Positions 1 through 9,009 are shown, counted from the first letter of the stretch. The stretch: DNA of 64,000 bases from Aquimarina acroporae (GCF_023195925.1 NZ_JALPRE010000016.1:81729-145728), one strand, 5' to 3'. Translations and numbers: made by a program. The notes: generated by a model from the sequence alone, not told the origin.

Positions 1-1438
1 CTTGTCCTTCTTCTATAGTAAAATCACCGGTGATTTCACTTCTACCTCCACTAATAGCTCCAGTAGTTACACCTGGCGCTGAGTATACAACATCATCTAG
101 TACAATAGCGATTTGACTTCTTTGACTAAAAGCACGACCAGTCATTTCTTCCCATTTCTTCGCTCCTTTACCATCCATTTGCATGGTAACTGTAACTTTA
201 CCTAGTTGGTTATATTCCTGTCTTGCATCAGTAATTACACCTCCACTTAGTTCTGGTGTATTGTCTCTATTTCCTTTTATCGCATATAGATCTAAAATAT
301 CTGAATCTTTAACCGGCTTCCCTAGAGCAAATTTCACATATCTTAATTCTTGTGGTAGCAAAGCTCTTACTTCTGGATCGTTAAGATAGGCCATCATTTG
401 GTCTGCGTTCTTCTTTTGTAAAGAAAGAATGACCGGACCACCTTGACCACCTTGACCAGCCATTAGGTCAAAGATTGGGTTTACTTGCTCTGCGACATCT
501 GTAGAATCGTCTGCATCTTCTAATAAATCTTCGATTGCTGCATCAGCATCAGATTTTGTAGTATCTACCTGTGTAGAATCTTCTACTACTTCACTTACTT
601 CTTCTACTTCTGTTTTTGCATCTTCTTTTGTTTTTTCTAATCTTTCTTTTAACAAGTTATTTGCCGAAAACAAGAAAGAAAAAACTTCTTCTGCTTTATA
701 TACATCCCAAAACTCTAATTGAGCAGTACTTTGTAATAATGATTTTACACGATCAACATCTTTAGCTCCTGGTAATTCTACCAAAATACGTCCAGACTCT
801 CCTAAACGTTGAATATTAGGTTGGGTAACCCCAAATTTATCGATACGTTTACGCAATACTTCAAAAGCAGACGTTACTGATTCGTCTATTTTTCTTCGCA
901 ATACAGGCTTTACGATATCGTTGGTCATATCATAAGTAATATCATCACTTAAGTTTTTGTTTGCAAAAATGTCTGGCGAAGCTAATTTTGCATCTGGAAT
1001 TTTTTCAAACTCTGTAAAGAAATCTTCGATATATGTATTCTGACTATTCTTCTGCACCTCATCTGTAGCTAACAAGGCTTGATTAAAAGATGGGTCTTTA
1101 GAATTATTTGCTAGTCCTTTCAAAATGTCTTTAACAGAGATTTGAAGAATTACATTAATTCCTCCTTTAAGGTCAAGACCTTTATTAAGCTCTTTGTTTT
1201 TAGCTTCATTGTAAGTGATACCAGCAAAAATCTCTTCTTTACCTATAGAGTCTAAGTAAACTCCTTCTGCTACTTCTCTTAACTTTGAGTAGTTTCCTAC
1301 GCTTTCTGGATATTTCTGAATCGCGTAATTTTCAGCCTCTTTTTCTTTTGTGTACGTCAAGTAGGTATACGATAATTGGTACACACATACCAATCCGAAT
1401 AAAATCGCAAATAACCTGACAAGTCCTTTGTTTTGCAT
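1..1438 (-). CDS. secDF: SecD/SecF fusion translocase subunit, N-terminal part only
   Basis: The gene runs off the left edge; about 479 residues of the SecD half are present and no stop is reached. It is the membrane accessory protein of the Sec channel that uses the proton gradient to pull exported proteins through. Visible are a first membrane segment (about residues 7-24), the SecD signature GLDLKGGINV near residue 87, the P1 head subdomain with the repeat RIDKFGVTQPNIQR near 195, an acidic Glu/Asp/Ser/Thr-rich insertion (about 266-318) usual in Bacteroidota homologues, and a second P1-type segment afterwards. The start (ATG complement of 1436-1438) is followed at once by the membrane segment. 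A perfect TAnnTTTG element lies 17 bp upstream. Fusion with SecF is inferred from the phylum, since the SecF half is outside the window. Confidence 0.93.
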   Translation of the reverse strand, partial: MQNKGLVRLFAILFGLVCVYQLSYTYLTYTKEKEAENYAIQKYPESVGNYSKLREVAEGVYLDSIGKEEIFAGITYNEAKNKELNKGLDLKGGINVILQISVKDILKGLANNSKDPSFNQALLATDEVQKNSQNTYIEDFFTEFEKIPDAKLASPDIFANKNLSDDITYDMTNDIVKPVLRRKIDESVTSAFEVLRKRIDKFGVTQPNIQRLGESGRILVELPGAKDVDRVKSLLQSTAQLEFWDVYKAEEVFSFLFSANNLLKERLEKTKEDAKTEVEEVSEVVEDSTQVDTTKSDADAAIEDLLEDADDSTDVAEQVNPIFDLMAGQGGQGGPVILSLQKKNADQMMAYLNDPEVRALLPQELRYVKFALGKPVKDSDILDLYAIKGNRDNTPELSGGVITDARQEYNQLGKVTVTMQMDGKGAKKWEEMTGRAFSQRSQIAIVLDDVVYSAPGVTTGAISGGRSEITGDFTIEEGQ

Positions 1439-1455
1439 TATGAATTTATTTGGGT

Positions 1456-1463
1456 CAAACCTA
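1456..1463 (-). promoter_or_regulatory. secDF promoter -7 element
   Basis: On the minus strand this reads TAGGTTTG, a perfect match to the Bacteroidota TAnnTTTG element, and would put transcription start about 13 nt before the secDF ATG. No obvious TTG at -33. Confidence 0.5.
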
Positions 1464-1640
1464 CAACTAGATCAGCTTTGGTTTGACTATGATTATTGAT
1501 TATTAAAATTGATGTATTTCGATTATATGAATGATACAATCTCATAGATAAAGATCAAACATTTCAAGAAACGCACTTGATATGCTTCACCTTAAAAACG
1601 ATGTAATTTTTGGAATATGATATTTAAAAAAGCTATTCCT

Positions 1641-2258
1641 TTAAGAATTTGGTCCAGCTCTTACTTCTGGAATTTTATGAGAGTCATGGTTAATAGCTAA
1701 GACAATATATCTATTTACCTTTTGAGCAGCCTTATTAACATCGTGTAATCTATCGATACTATAGTTAGCAGCAAACTCATATACATTTGGATTAGATTTT
1801 ACACTCTGCTCTTGTTTTACTTCTATAACAAGAGTACCGTTAAAATCTGAATCGGCGTCACCACCTTGCTGAATTTCGTATACATTGAGGCTAAACTCTT
1901 TCGAATCCTGATCTTCTGGTGTATTTTGCTTGTCCTCGTCCTGGTCAAACAATATATGACTAAGTGCGACCTGAGAATCTGAGAGTATACTTTTTACAAA
2001 AGAAACATCTTCATTGCTGTAGTAGGTAATTTTGAGTGTACCATTTTCTACATCGTCAGAAATTTTGGTGTTCTTCACACCTATCGATTGTAGCTTTTGT
2101 TTTACTGTAGCAATAGTATATTGAATCTCTGAAGAAGCAATATCTCTATTCGTAAATTCAAGTACAATCTCTTGATTAGGCACAACGGTTTGTTGCTGAG
2201 CCACTACAAGTAGTGCCAGCATCGTTATAAAAATACCGAAGTACCATTTTTTGTTCAT
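1641..2258 (-). CDS. Membrane-anchored protein resembling the SecD P1 head subdomain
   Basis: A 205-residue protein of unknown function encoded directly upstream of secDF on the same strand. It has an uncleaved-looking N-terminal signal anchor (residues 1-20, ending VVAQQQ) and then a region (about 32-100) whose pattern of strands and helices follows the ferredoxin-like SecD P1 repeat: compare KQKLQSIGVKNTKISD here with RKRIDKFGVTQPNIQR in SecDF, followed by a similar DV-x-x-VKS helix in both. A polar, Asp/Gln-rich linker (about 105-140) and a second alpha/beta segment follow. The start chosen is the ATG at 2256-2258: a longer frame from 2312 would translate the mdh terminator hairpin. A perfect TATATTTG promoter element ends only 4 nt before this ATG. 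Function as a Sec-associated factor is inference from similarity and position. Confidence 0.75.
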   Translation of the reverse strand: MNKKWYFGIFITMLALLVVAQQQTVVPNQEIVLEFTNRDIASSEIQYTIATVKQKLQSIGVKNTKISDDVENGTLKITYYSNEDVSFVKSILSDSQVALSHILFDQDEDKQNTPEDQDSKEFSLNVYEIQQGGDADSDFNGTLVIEVKQEQSVKSNPNVYEFAANYSIDRLHDVNKAAQKVNRYIVLAINHDSHKIPEVRAGPNS

Positions 2259-2262
2259 GTGG

Positions 2263-2270
2263 CAAATATA
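2263..2270 (-). promoter_or_regulatory. -7 promoter element abutting the start codon
   Basis: Minus strand reads TATATTTG, then CCAC, then the ATG of the 205-residue gene. With start normally about 4-7 nt after the G, the transcript would begin at or next to the ATG (leaderless or nearly so). Confidence 0.55.
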
Positions 2271-2274
2271 AAAA

Positions 2275-2304
2275 AATAAAAGCTGCAACAAAGCAGCTTT
2301 TATT
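2275..2304 (-). terminator. Rho-independent terminator of mdh
   Basis: Perfect 12-bp inverted repeat (2275-2286 with 2293-2304), 6-nt loop, followed on the minus strand by a U-rich tract. It lies 28 bp after the mdh stop and rules out the longer start of the next gene. Confidence 0.88.
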
Positions 2305-2331
2305 ATTATCATTATTTATGTTAAAATAGAA

Positions 2332-3258
2332 CTATAATTCTAATAGCCCATTAGTTTTCTTAACACCTTCTGCACTTTCAGTTAATTTAGCTTTTTCAGC
2401 ATCGCTTAGCGCTATTTCAACTACTTTTTCAATTCCATTTCTACCTAATACTACAGGAGCACCAATACAAATATCATTTAAACCATACTCTCCTTCAAGA
2501 TATGTTGAACAAGGGAAAATCTTTTTCTGATCACAAGCAATTGCTTGAACCAATCCAGATACTGCCGCACCAGGAGCATACCATGCAGATGTTCCTAACA
2601 ATTTAGTTAGAGTTGCACCTCCAACTTTAGTATCTGCAGCAACTTGCTCTAATCTTTCTTCTGAAATAAATTCTGATACAGGAACACTATTTCTAGTAGC
2701 CAATCTTGTTAAAGGCACCATTCCTTTATCACTGTGACCTCCTATTACCATACCATCAACATCAGAAATTGGAGCCTCTAATGCTTCGGCCAATCTATAT
2801 TTAAAACGAGCACTATCTAAAGCACCACCCATACCTATAATTCTGTTTTTAGGAAGATCTGTAGTTTTGTGCACCAAGTATGTCATCGTATCCATAGGAT
2901 TACTAACTACGATAATAATAGCATTTGGAGAATGCTCGATTAAACTTGCAGATACAGTTTTAACTATACCAGCGTTTATACCGATAAGCTCTTCACGAGT
3001 CATTCCCGGTTTACGAGGAATTCCTGAAGTAATTACAGCAATATCACTCCCTGCAGTTTTGGCATAATCTCCAGTTGTTCCCGTAATCTTTGTATCAAAA
3101 CCATTTAAGGAAGCCGTTTGCATTAAGTCCATCGCTTTACCTTCTGCATACCCCTCTTTGATATCTAACAACACTACCTCTGAAGCAAAATTTTTGATCG
3201 CTATATATTCGGCACAACTTGCACCAACTGCACCAGCTCCTACTACTGTAACTTTCAT
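2332..3258 (-). CDS. mdh: Malate dehydrogenase (LDH-like type)
   Basis: A 308-residue NAD-dependent malate dehydrogenase that interconverts malate and oxaloacetate in the TCA cycle, in the cytoplasm. The N terminus MKVTVVGAGAVGASCA is the GxGxxG Rossmann motif (residues 7-12), followed by an acidic residue at the end of strand 2 (VVLLDIKEG) that fixes NAD preference. The substrate-binding arginine loop (GIPRKPGMTREELI, about 79-92), VVSNPMD (about 116), and the catalytic Asp/His pair with the catalytic His in GGHSDKGMVPL (about 172) are present. Length is normal for the bacterial LDH-like MalDH group. It is monocistronic, with a terminator just after it and an inverted repeat in its upstream region. 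Confidence 0.96.
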   Translation of the reverse strand: MKVTVVGAGAVGASCAEYIAIKNFASEVVLLDIKEGYAEGKAMDLMQTASLNGFDTKITGTTGDYAKTAGSDIAVITSGIPRKPGMTREELIGINAGIVKTVSASLIEHSPNAIIIVVSNPMDTMTYLVHKTTDLPKNRIIGMGGALDSARFKYRLAEALEAPISDVDGMVIGGHSDKGMVPLTRLATRNSVPVSEFISEERLEQVAADTKVGGATLTKLLGTSAWYAPGAAVSGLVQAIACDQKKIFPCSTYLEGEYGLNDICIGAPVVLGRNGIEKVVEIALSDAEKAKLTESAEGVKKTNGLLEL

Positions 3259-3294
3259 TATTTTATATGTATTTTAATTAATGATTAATTCCTC

Positions 3295-3315
3295 GCATTA
3301 AATTGATTTTAATGC
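3295..3315. promoter_or_regulatory. Inverted repeat upstream of mdh
   Basis: GCATTAAA at 3295-3302 and its perfect complement TTTAATGC at 3308-3315, separated by 5 nt, 37 bp upstream of the mdh ATG. It could be an operator or a 5'-leader hairpin; nothing in the sequence decides. Confidence 0.35.
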
Positions 3316-3367
3316 CAGCGCGAAAATACGAATTCTTTAATGAATTAGTTAACAAATAAATGGTAAA

Positions 3368-4366
3368 TTACCACCCAAAACGCAGTCCAAGAGAAAGGTT
3401 ACTAAAATTCTGTAGTGTATAATCTAAATTCGCGTTAAACACCCCAAATTTTACTCTGGCACCAATAGTTGCTTTCACTCCTCTTGTTTTAGTTTTTACG
3501 CTTATAGGATCGGTCACTGTAGATGCAAAAGGACCATTTTGGATTTGGTAAGTTCCCAAAAGATCGGCATTATTTGAACCAAAATAATACCCTAACCCTC
3601 CATAGAAATTGAGTATGGGTAATTTGGTAGAAAAAATACTGGTAAGTAACCATGAATTTGAATTTAATTCTACCTCCTGATCTGTACCGGGAACCGCAGA
3701 CGCTCCATTAAGATCGTAAAACCCCTTAACATTAGTATAGCCTAACAAAGCAGATATTCTAACCGGCCATCTCTTTACACCATAAGCCCAATCGGTAAAT
3801 TCGTGTTGAAAAGCCACACCATACAATTGAATTTCGGCATCTTCTACAGCCTTGATTCTGGGTAAAAAACGTAGTTTAATTTCTGTACTTTTAATTAATC
3901 CCATAGAACCTTGCAAAAACCCTCCTGGTACAGAATTTATTTCGGCTGTACCGATCCCATCTGGCAAAATTACTTCTAATTCTGAAGCCTGACCTTCATT
4001 AATAATTACGGTTACATCGCCCTGATTGGTTCCAAGAGCTGTAGCTACCGATTGCGTTGCAGTACCATTGGGCAATGTGATGTTTTCATACTCTGGTGTT
4101 CTAAACAAAAAACTTTGTTTATCTTCTCTTACAAATGCCACATTACCAACAAAGCCTACTTCAAAATGCCATAATTTTTTAGTTTTTGCAGTAGAATACC
4201 ACCCATTAGACATATTGTTAATCAATGCTTCTCCAGCAGGAGCAAAGTAATCTTCACTGAACCTTTGTGCATTTTCGATACCGATTTCTAGGATTTGATC
4301 TATATCGGTTTGTGCAGGACACACATAGCCAAAAAAACATATAACTAAGAAGGTAATTTTTTTCAT
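3368..4366 (-). CDS. Secreted beta-barrel-like outer membrane protein, unknown function (DUF6588-like)
   Basis: A 332-residue protein with a Sec signal peptide (MKKITFLVICFFGYVCPAQ) and a chain ending in LGLRFGW, the terminal aromatic typical of outer-membrane beta-barrels. Alternating polar and apolar strands in the second half (for example WAYGVKRWPVRISALLGYTN and VKATIGARVKFGVFNANLDY) support a barrel. The sequence recalls the DUF6588 family of Bacteroidota, a tentative assignment from memory. I chose the ATG at 4364-4366 because the signal peptide begins there; a longer frame to 4435 adds 23 residues that would precede the signal. Single gene, between the terminator of the next gene upstream and the mdh region. 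Confidence 0.8.
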   Translation of the reverse strand: MKKITFLVICFFGYVCPAQTDIDQILEIGIENAQRFSEDYFAPAGEALINNMSNGWYSTAKTKKLWHFEVGFVGNVAFVREDKQSFLFRTPEYENITLPNGTATQSVATALGTNQGDVTVIINEGQASELEVILPDGIGTAEINSVPGGFLQGSMGLIKSTEIKLRFLPRIKAVEDAEIQLYGVAFQHEFTDWAYGVKRWPVRISALLGYTNVKGFYDLNGASAVPGTDQEVELNSNSWLLTSIFSTKLPILNFYGGLGYYFGSNNADLLGTYQIQNGPFASTVTDPISVKTKTRGVKATIGARVKFGVFNANLDYTLQNFSNLSLGLRFGW

Positions 4367-4450
4367 TGATTCGGGTTTATAGGCATTGCAATATATAAAA
4401 AAACGCATAAACGCTTTATGTAGTATATAAACCAAAAGATTGTCAAAAGT

Positions 4451-4480
4451 AAAAAGGTGTGTCTAGCGACACACCTTTTT
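4451..4480 (-). terminator. Rho-independent terminator of the PQQ-type gene
   Basis: Perfect 13-bp stem (4451-4463 with 4468-4480) and a 4-nt loop, with T tracts on both sides, 23 bp beyond the stop of the 634-residue gene. Confidence 0.88.
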
Positions 4481-4503
4481 ATATGTTTATCTATACTTCA
4501 AGA

Positions 4504-6408
4504 CTATTGATAGTCAAAAATATTAAGCGTCTTTCCTTTTGAATAGAATACTCTTTTCTCTACCTCATCTACGTGGTAGTTTGGCTTATTATCTTCAAAA
4601 GTAAACTTATCTTTTTCTTCTCCTCCATCTTTAGTCACTTGCACTAAGTATTTAGTTTCGGCATCATCTTTAGTAAAGTAAAATGCATAGTCTTTGGTAT
4701 CTGCAGAACCATCATATCTGTTAGGGTTATACAAAGCAGAAGATGCCATTCCTGCATATGCACCTGCTTGGTATTGGTTTGCTCCTTTTTTAGCTTGGTT
4801 AAAACCACCTGTTCCCGGAGGTCTTACTCCTGAAACGGTTTCAGCTACTCCAGATGTTGCTCCAACACCAGCGTTATAAACTCCTGCTACCTGATAAGCA
4901 GCTCCAGCAGCACCTACTAGTCCAGAAGCTACATTTAACAATTTACGTCCTGTTTCACCAGGTTGCGGGTAATATTTGGTTTTCTTAACCTTTCCATCTT
5001 TACCTACGATCGCAAATTCCCAAGAGCTACTTAAGAAATAGTTATCTCCTCTAACTTCTAGTTTATTAAAATCTTTATGTTTTTTAAGCTCTAATTTTTG
5101 GCTATTATCTTTCCCCCATCCTTTATCTGGATTTAGTAGGTATAATTTTTTACCATCAAGAACAATTACATTTTTCTCTTTCTCGTCATAAGCGATTCTG
5201 GTTTCTTCGTCTACACCAAATTTCCAAACCGCTTTTTTCAAACCGTCTTCGTAGTATGCAATTCTATATGGAGTAGCAATAATACTTCCTTTTGAATATC
5301 TAAATTCGTCATAAGTATCATCTTCTCCTACTTCAGCTAAGAAATCATTACCATTAAACTGAGGTTTTTTCCAAACCTTCTTACCTACTTCATCTACCAG
5401 CATTTTTCTTGCTCCGTAGTATACCATATATCCTTCAGCAACTTTTTCTACTTCATTGGTTCTTCTTTTTTCGAAGTCTTTTTTCCAAAGTTTTTCACCT
5501 GTTTTATAGTCGTATAAGCTACCTGCTTTTTCGTGCATAACGAATAACTTACCATCTACTTCTTGCTCAAACATAAATCCTTCGTCTAACTTCATAGGTT
5601 TTTTCCATGCCTTACTTCCGTCTGCAGAATTGAAAGCATAAATTTTATCACCTAATGCAGCTAATTTACTCAAGTTCATTGTTAAAGCTGCACCCATCAT
5701 TGATCCAAGACCTCCTCCAGCTGCTTCTACCGCATAGATTACATCTTTTGATGGATTAAGGAAGATTTTTCCGATCTTCTCTTCTTCATTTAAAATAACA
5801 CTTCCGTCTTGCCCATTAAGGATAAACAAATTTGATCCTATAGAGAACGCTACATTATTACTTTTATCAACAATCACATTATCAATGCTGCCACGTTTTT
5901 TAAGCGTAAGATCTGTTTTCCACGAAATCGCATTAGATTTTAAAGAAACTAGAAATGCTTTGTTCTGTGTCTTTTCTTCTGTAGTACATTGAAAAACGAA
6001 TGATTCTAGTTCTGGTATTATCTGAAAAGATTTAATATTCTTATATCCTTCCTTTTCTTTATCCAGAATCACCTTACCATCTCTAGTATCTACCAAAAGA
6101 TTAGAAACAATAATGTAAGGAGAAAACGGAACCATTTCATAATTAGACTGATCAGCTTGTATCGCTCCTCCTAAAAGAGAAATACGATCACCTTTAACTT
6201 CCCAGATCTTAGTTCCTTTGTCGGCATCAATTCCTGCAACAGTTTTATCTGTTAAAACAATAGGAACAGCAGAGAACTCGTGAAAAAATAACTCTTCGAT
6301 TTTACCATCAAAGCTCACTTGTTTATCTGCGCTACGCTGAGCAAAGATTGCATTACTAGCAACAAATAACACTGCCAGTAATGAAAGTTTAGATAAATGT
6401 AGTTTCAT
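4504..6408 (-). CDS. Secreted PQQ-like beta-propeller protein with an embedded Gly/Ala-rich segment
   Basis: A 634-residue exported protein (signal peptide MKLHLSKLSLLAVLFVASNAIFAQ). The body is built of WD/PQQ-type propeller blades, seen as repeated G-x-x-x-W-K elements: KGTKIWEVKGD, AISWKTDL, GSKAWKKPM, GEKLWKKDF, GKKVWKKPQ, KKAVWKFGV. Such propellers act as periplasmic or surface scaffolds (BamB is one example); no enzymatic residues are evident. Near the C terminus (about residues 492-561) the propeller is interrupted by a Gly/Ala/Val-rich stretch with small-residue spacing like a glycine zipper (GLVGAAGAAYQVAGVYNAGV), which could insert into a membrane. The start at 6408 is chosen because the signal peptide starts there; 41 extra in-frame residues upstream are unlikely. 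Confidence 0.82.
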   Translation of the reverse strand: MKLHLSKLSLLAVLFVASNAIFAQRSADKQVSFDGKIEELFFHEFSAVPIVLTDKTVAGIDADKGTKIWEVKGDRISLLGGAIQADQSNYEMVPFSPYIIVSNLLVDTRDGKVILDKEKEGYKNIKSFQIIPELESFVFQCTTEEKTQNKAFLVSLKSNAISWKTDLTLKKRGSIDNVIVDKSNNVAFSIGSNLFILNGQDGSVILNEEEKIGKIFLNPSKDVIYAVEAAGGGLGSMMGAALTMNLSKLAALGDKIYAFNSADGSKAWKKPMKLDEGFMFEQEVDGKLFVMHEKAGSLYDYKTGEKLWKKDFEKRRTNEVEKVAEGYMVYYGARKMLVDEVGKKVWKKPQFNGNDFLAEVGEDDTYDEFRYSKGSIIATPYRIAYYEDGLKKAVWKFGVDEETRIAYDEKEKNVIVLDGKKLYLLNPDKGWGKDNSQKLELKKHKDFNKLEVRGDNYFLSSSWEFAIVGKDGKVKKTKYYPQPGETGRKLLNVASGLVGAAGAAYQVAGVYNAGVGATSGVAETVSGVRPPGTGGFNQAKKGANQYQAGAYAGMASSALYNPNRYDGSADTKDYAFYFTKDDAETKYLVQVTKDGGEEKDKFTFEDNKPNYHVDEVEKRVFYSKGKTLNIFDYQ

Positions 6409-6596
6409 TTGTAAATAATTTAAATTTTTGAGGGATTGCAACTCTAATTGAGAAAGAAAAGAATTTCGAGAATTTTTATATGTATAAACATTCTCGATCA
6501 GTTTCAAAAAACTTAAGTAGTTCTTATTCATAAGTAATATGAGGCTTCTAATCTTGTTAGAGTTTTGTTAACAGTTCGCTAATTTAGTGTAAAAAA

Positions 6597-6626
6597 AAGA
6601 ATCCGCCATAAATATGACGGATTCTT
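6597..6626 (-). terminator. Terminator of gyrB
   Basis: 14-bp stem with one mismatch (6597-6610 with 6613-6626), followed on the minus strand by a run of U (8 A residues at 6591-6598 on the plus strand), 20 bp after the gyrB stop. Confidence 0.82.
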
Positions 6627-6645
6627 AATAAATTCTTAAAGAATT

Positions 6646-8586
6646 TTATGCATCTATATTCGCATAAACTGCATTTTTCTCTATAAATTCTCGTCTTGGT
6701 GGCACTTCATCACCCATAAGCATAGAGAATATTCGATCGGCTTCTGTAAGATTATCAATACTTACTTGTCGCAGTGTTCTATATTCTGGATTCATGGTAG
6801 TATCCCAAAGCTGTTCTGCATTCATCTCTCCAAGACCCTTATAACGTTGTATTTTCGAATTCTCACCAAACTCTCTTACAATTTGATCTCGCTGATCATC
6901 ATTCCATGCGTATTGCTTTTTAGCGCCTTTTTTCACTAAGTATAAAGGCGGTGCCGCTATATATATGTGTCCAGCTTCAATAAGCTCTTTCATATATCTA
7001 AAGAAGAAAGTTAAAATTAGTGTTGAAATGTGACTACCATCTACATCGGCATCACACATAATTACGATTTTATGGTATCGTAGTTTTGAAAGGTTTAGCG
7101 CCTTACTATCTTCTTCAGTACCAATAGTCACTCCCAAAGCTGTAAAAATGTTTTTGATTTCTTCATTTTCAAAAACTTTGTGGTGCATTGCTTTCTCTAC
7201 ATTCAATATTTTCCCTCGTAATGGTAAAATCGCTTGAAAGTTACGATCTCTTCCTTGTTTTGCAGTTCCGCCTGCAGAATCTCCCTCTACAAGGAACACT
7301 TCGCACAATGCTGGATCTTGCTCAGAACAATCTGAAAGTTTACCAGGCAATCCTCCAATGCTCATTACACTTTTACGTTGAACCATTTCACGTGCTTTTT
7401 TGGCAGCGTGACGCGCTTGAGCAGCAAGAATTACTTTTTGAACAATGGTTTTTGCATCATTAGGATTTTCCTCTAAATAGTTCTCTAACATTTCAGAAAC
7501 CGCCTGAGAAACCGCAGAAGTCACCTCACGGTTACCTAACTTAGTTTTGGTTTGCCCTTCGAATTGAGGCTCTGCAACTTTTACCGAAACGATAGCTGTT
7601 AGCCCTTCTCTAAAATCATCTCCAGAAATTTCGAATTTCAATTTATCAAGCATTCCTGAAGCATCTGCATATTTCTTTAGTGTAGATGTAAGACCTCTTC
7701 TAAAACCTGAAAGATGTGTACCTCCTTCATGAGTGTTGATATTATTTACATACGAATGAAGGTTCTCAGCATAAGAATCATTATAGATCATAGCAACTTC
7801 TACCGGGATATTATTCTTTTCTCCTTCCATAGAAATTACATCTCCAATAATCGAACTACGGCTAGCATCAAGAAATCTTACAAATTCTTTTAATCCTTCT
7901 TGAGAATGAAAAGTCTCAGAAACATTATTCCCTTCCTCATCTTGATGACGCTTATCGGTCAAGGTAATTGTTATTCCTTTATTAAGATATGCCAACTCAC
8001 GCATACGACTAGCTAGCGTATCATAATTATACTCCAGGGTCTGTTGAAAGATCGTTGGGTCTGGTCTAAACGTAACTATAGTACCATTAAAATCTGTATC
8101 ACCGGTTGATTTTACAGGATATAATGGTTTCCCTCTTTCATATTCCTGCTCCCACACTTTACCATCTTTATGCACAATAGCATGCAAATGATCTGATAAT
8201 GCATTTACACAAGATACTCCAACACCATGAAGTCCCCCAGATACTTTATAAGAATCTTTATCAAATTTACCTCCAGCACCAATTTTGGTCATTACCACCT
8301 CAAGAGCCGAAACACCTTCTTTTTTATGTATCCCTACAGGTATTCCACGACCATTATCCTTTGTAGTAATAGAGTTATCTTCATTAATAGTAACTTCTAT
8401 GCTATCACAATGTCCTGCTAAAGCTTCATCAATAGAATTATCTACAACTTCATACACCAAATGGTGTAATCCTCTAACTCCTACATCTCCAATATACATC
8501 GATGGACGCATACGTACGTGCTCCATTCCTTCTAATGCCTGAATACTATCGGCAGAATAATTATTTTTCTTTTGTTCTTCGCTCAT
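6646..8586 (-). CDS. gyrB: DNA gyrase subunit B
   Basis: A 646-residue type II topoisomerase ATPase subunit that, with GyrA, introduces negative supercoils. The GHKL ATPase domain is at the N terminus (VYEVVDNSIDEALAG with the Mg-binding Asn near residue 49, DNGRGIPVG, and the GGLHGVGVSCVNALS lid motif), followed by the transducer domain with its QTKTKLGN loop. The TOPRIM domain has EGDSAGG near residue 432 and the metal-binding DADVDGSHI near 512, and the C terminus has the QRYKGLGEMN motif. The length matches the short Bacteroidota GyrB. It is monocistronic with its own promoter (8625-8632) and terminator. ParE is the main alternative; QRYKGLGEMN and the overall length favour GyrB. Confidence 0.96.
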   Translation of the reverse strand: MSEEQKKNNYSADSIQALEGMEHVRMRPSMYIGDVGVRGLHHLVYEVVDNSIDEALAGHCDSIEVTINEDNSITTKDNGRGIPVGIHKKEGVSALEVVMTKIGAGGKFDKDSYKVSGGLHGVGVSCVNALSDHLHAIVHKDGKVWEQEYERGKPLYPVKSTGDTDFNGTIVTFRPDPTIFQQTLEYNYDTLASRMRELAYLNKGITITLTDKRHQDEEGNNVSETFHSQEGLKEFVRFLDASRSSIIGDVISMEGEKNNIPVEVAMIYNDSYAENLHSYVNNINTHEGGTHLSGFRRGLTSTLKKYADASGMLDKLKFEISGDDFREGLTAIVSVKVAEPQFEGQTKTKLGNREVTSAVSQAVSEMLENYLEENPNDAKTIVQKVILAAQARHAAKKAREMVQRKSVMSIGGLPGKLSDCSEQDPALCEVFLVEGDSAGGTAKQGRDRNFQAILPLRGKILNVEKAMHHKVFENEEIKNIFTALGVTIGTEEDSKALNLSKLRYHKIVIMCDADVDGSHISTLILTFFFRYMKELIEAGHIYIAAPPLYLVKKGAKKQYAWNDDQRDQIVREFGENSKIQRYKGLGEMNAEQLWDTTMNPEYRTLRQVSIDNLTEADRIFSMLMGDEVPPRREFIEKNAVYANIDA

Positions 8587-9009
8587 AAACCAGCTTTATT
8601 ATTATGATAATTTTGGTTAACGAACAAAGATAAAAAAACACCGAAAGGATAAAAGGGTTTTCTCTAAGATGATTTAAAGAGTTATCAACAATTAGTTAAG
8701 AATAATACCAGGAAAAGAAAAAAAGCTCTTAAAAACGATAAAAACGACCTTAAACGCGTTTTATAATAATTTTAATATTTCTTCTTTCAGAAAAAGAATC
8801 TCTAAAAACGCTTAAAAACAAACTCGCTATTTTTTCAAAATTTCTATTCACTTTACGCTTACTAGTCAATCTCTTACGAATTCTCAAGCCTTATGAATAA
8901 TTAACATTTTTTAGTTCTTTTTTAACTTCTTCAATTGTACTAACAAAGTTAATCAATGAGTTATTCACCGCGTAACGAAAACACGAAAACTCATAATTAA
9001 AACTTTAAA
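8587..9009. other. Divergent intergenic region between gyrB and the astacin gene
   Basis: 423 bp without a coding sequence I can support. It holds the gyrB promoter (8625-8632) and a stretch (about 8729-8820) in which the words TAAAAACG and TTAAACG recur four to five times around ACGCGT. Two sequences one base away from a DnaA box (8682-8690, 8961-8969) are probably chance. No hairpin terminator. Confidence 0.5.
8625..8632 (-). promoter_or_regulatory. gyrB promoter -7 element
   Basis: Minus strand reads TATCTTTG, a perfect TAnnTTTG, which would give a leader of about 30 nt before the gyrB ATG. Confidence 0.5.

Noticed and set aside
183..389. Plus-strand frames overlapping secDF and many other reverse-strand frames opposite real genes
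   Set aside because: They are shadows of conserved genes on the other strand, lack recognisable domains and have no promoter or signal of their own.
2259..2312. Longer N terminus for the SecD P1-like protein
   Set aside because: The extra 18 codons are the mdh terminator stem and the -7 promoter element; the ATG at 2258 is followed by a proper signal anchor.
8682..8969. Two DnaA-box-like sequences (TTATCAACA, TTATTCACC) between gyrB and the astacin gene, suggesting an origin
   Set aside because: Each has a mismatch, they are 270 bp apart, there is no dnaA or dnaN nearby and no cluster of boxes. In an A/T-rich spacer this is expected by chance; a GC-skew plot of the whole genome would be needed.
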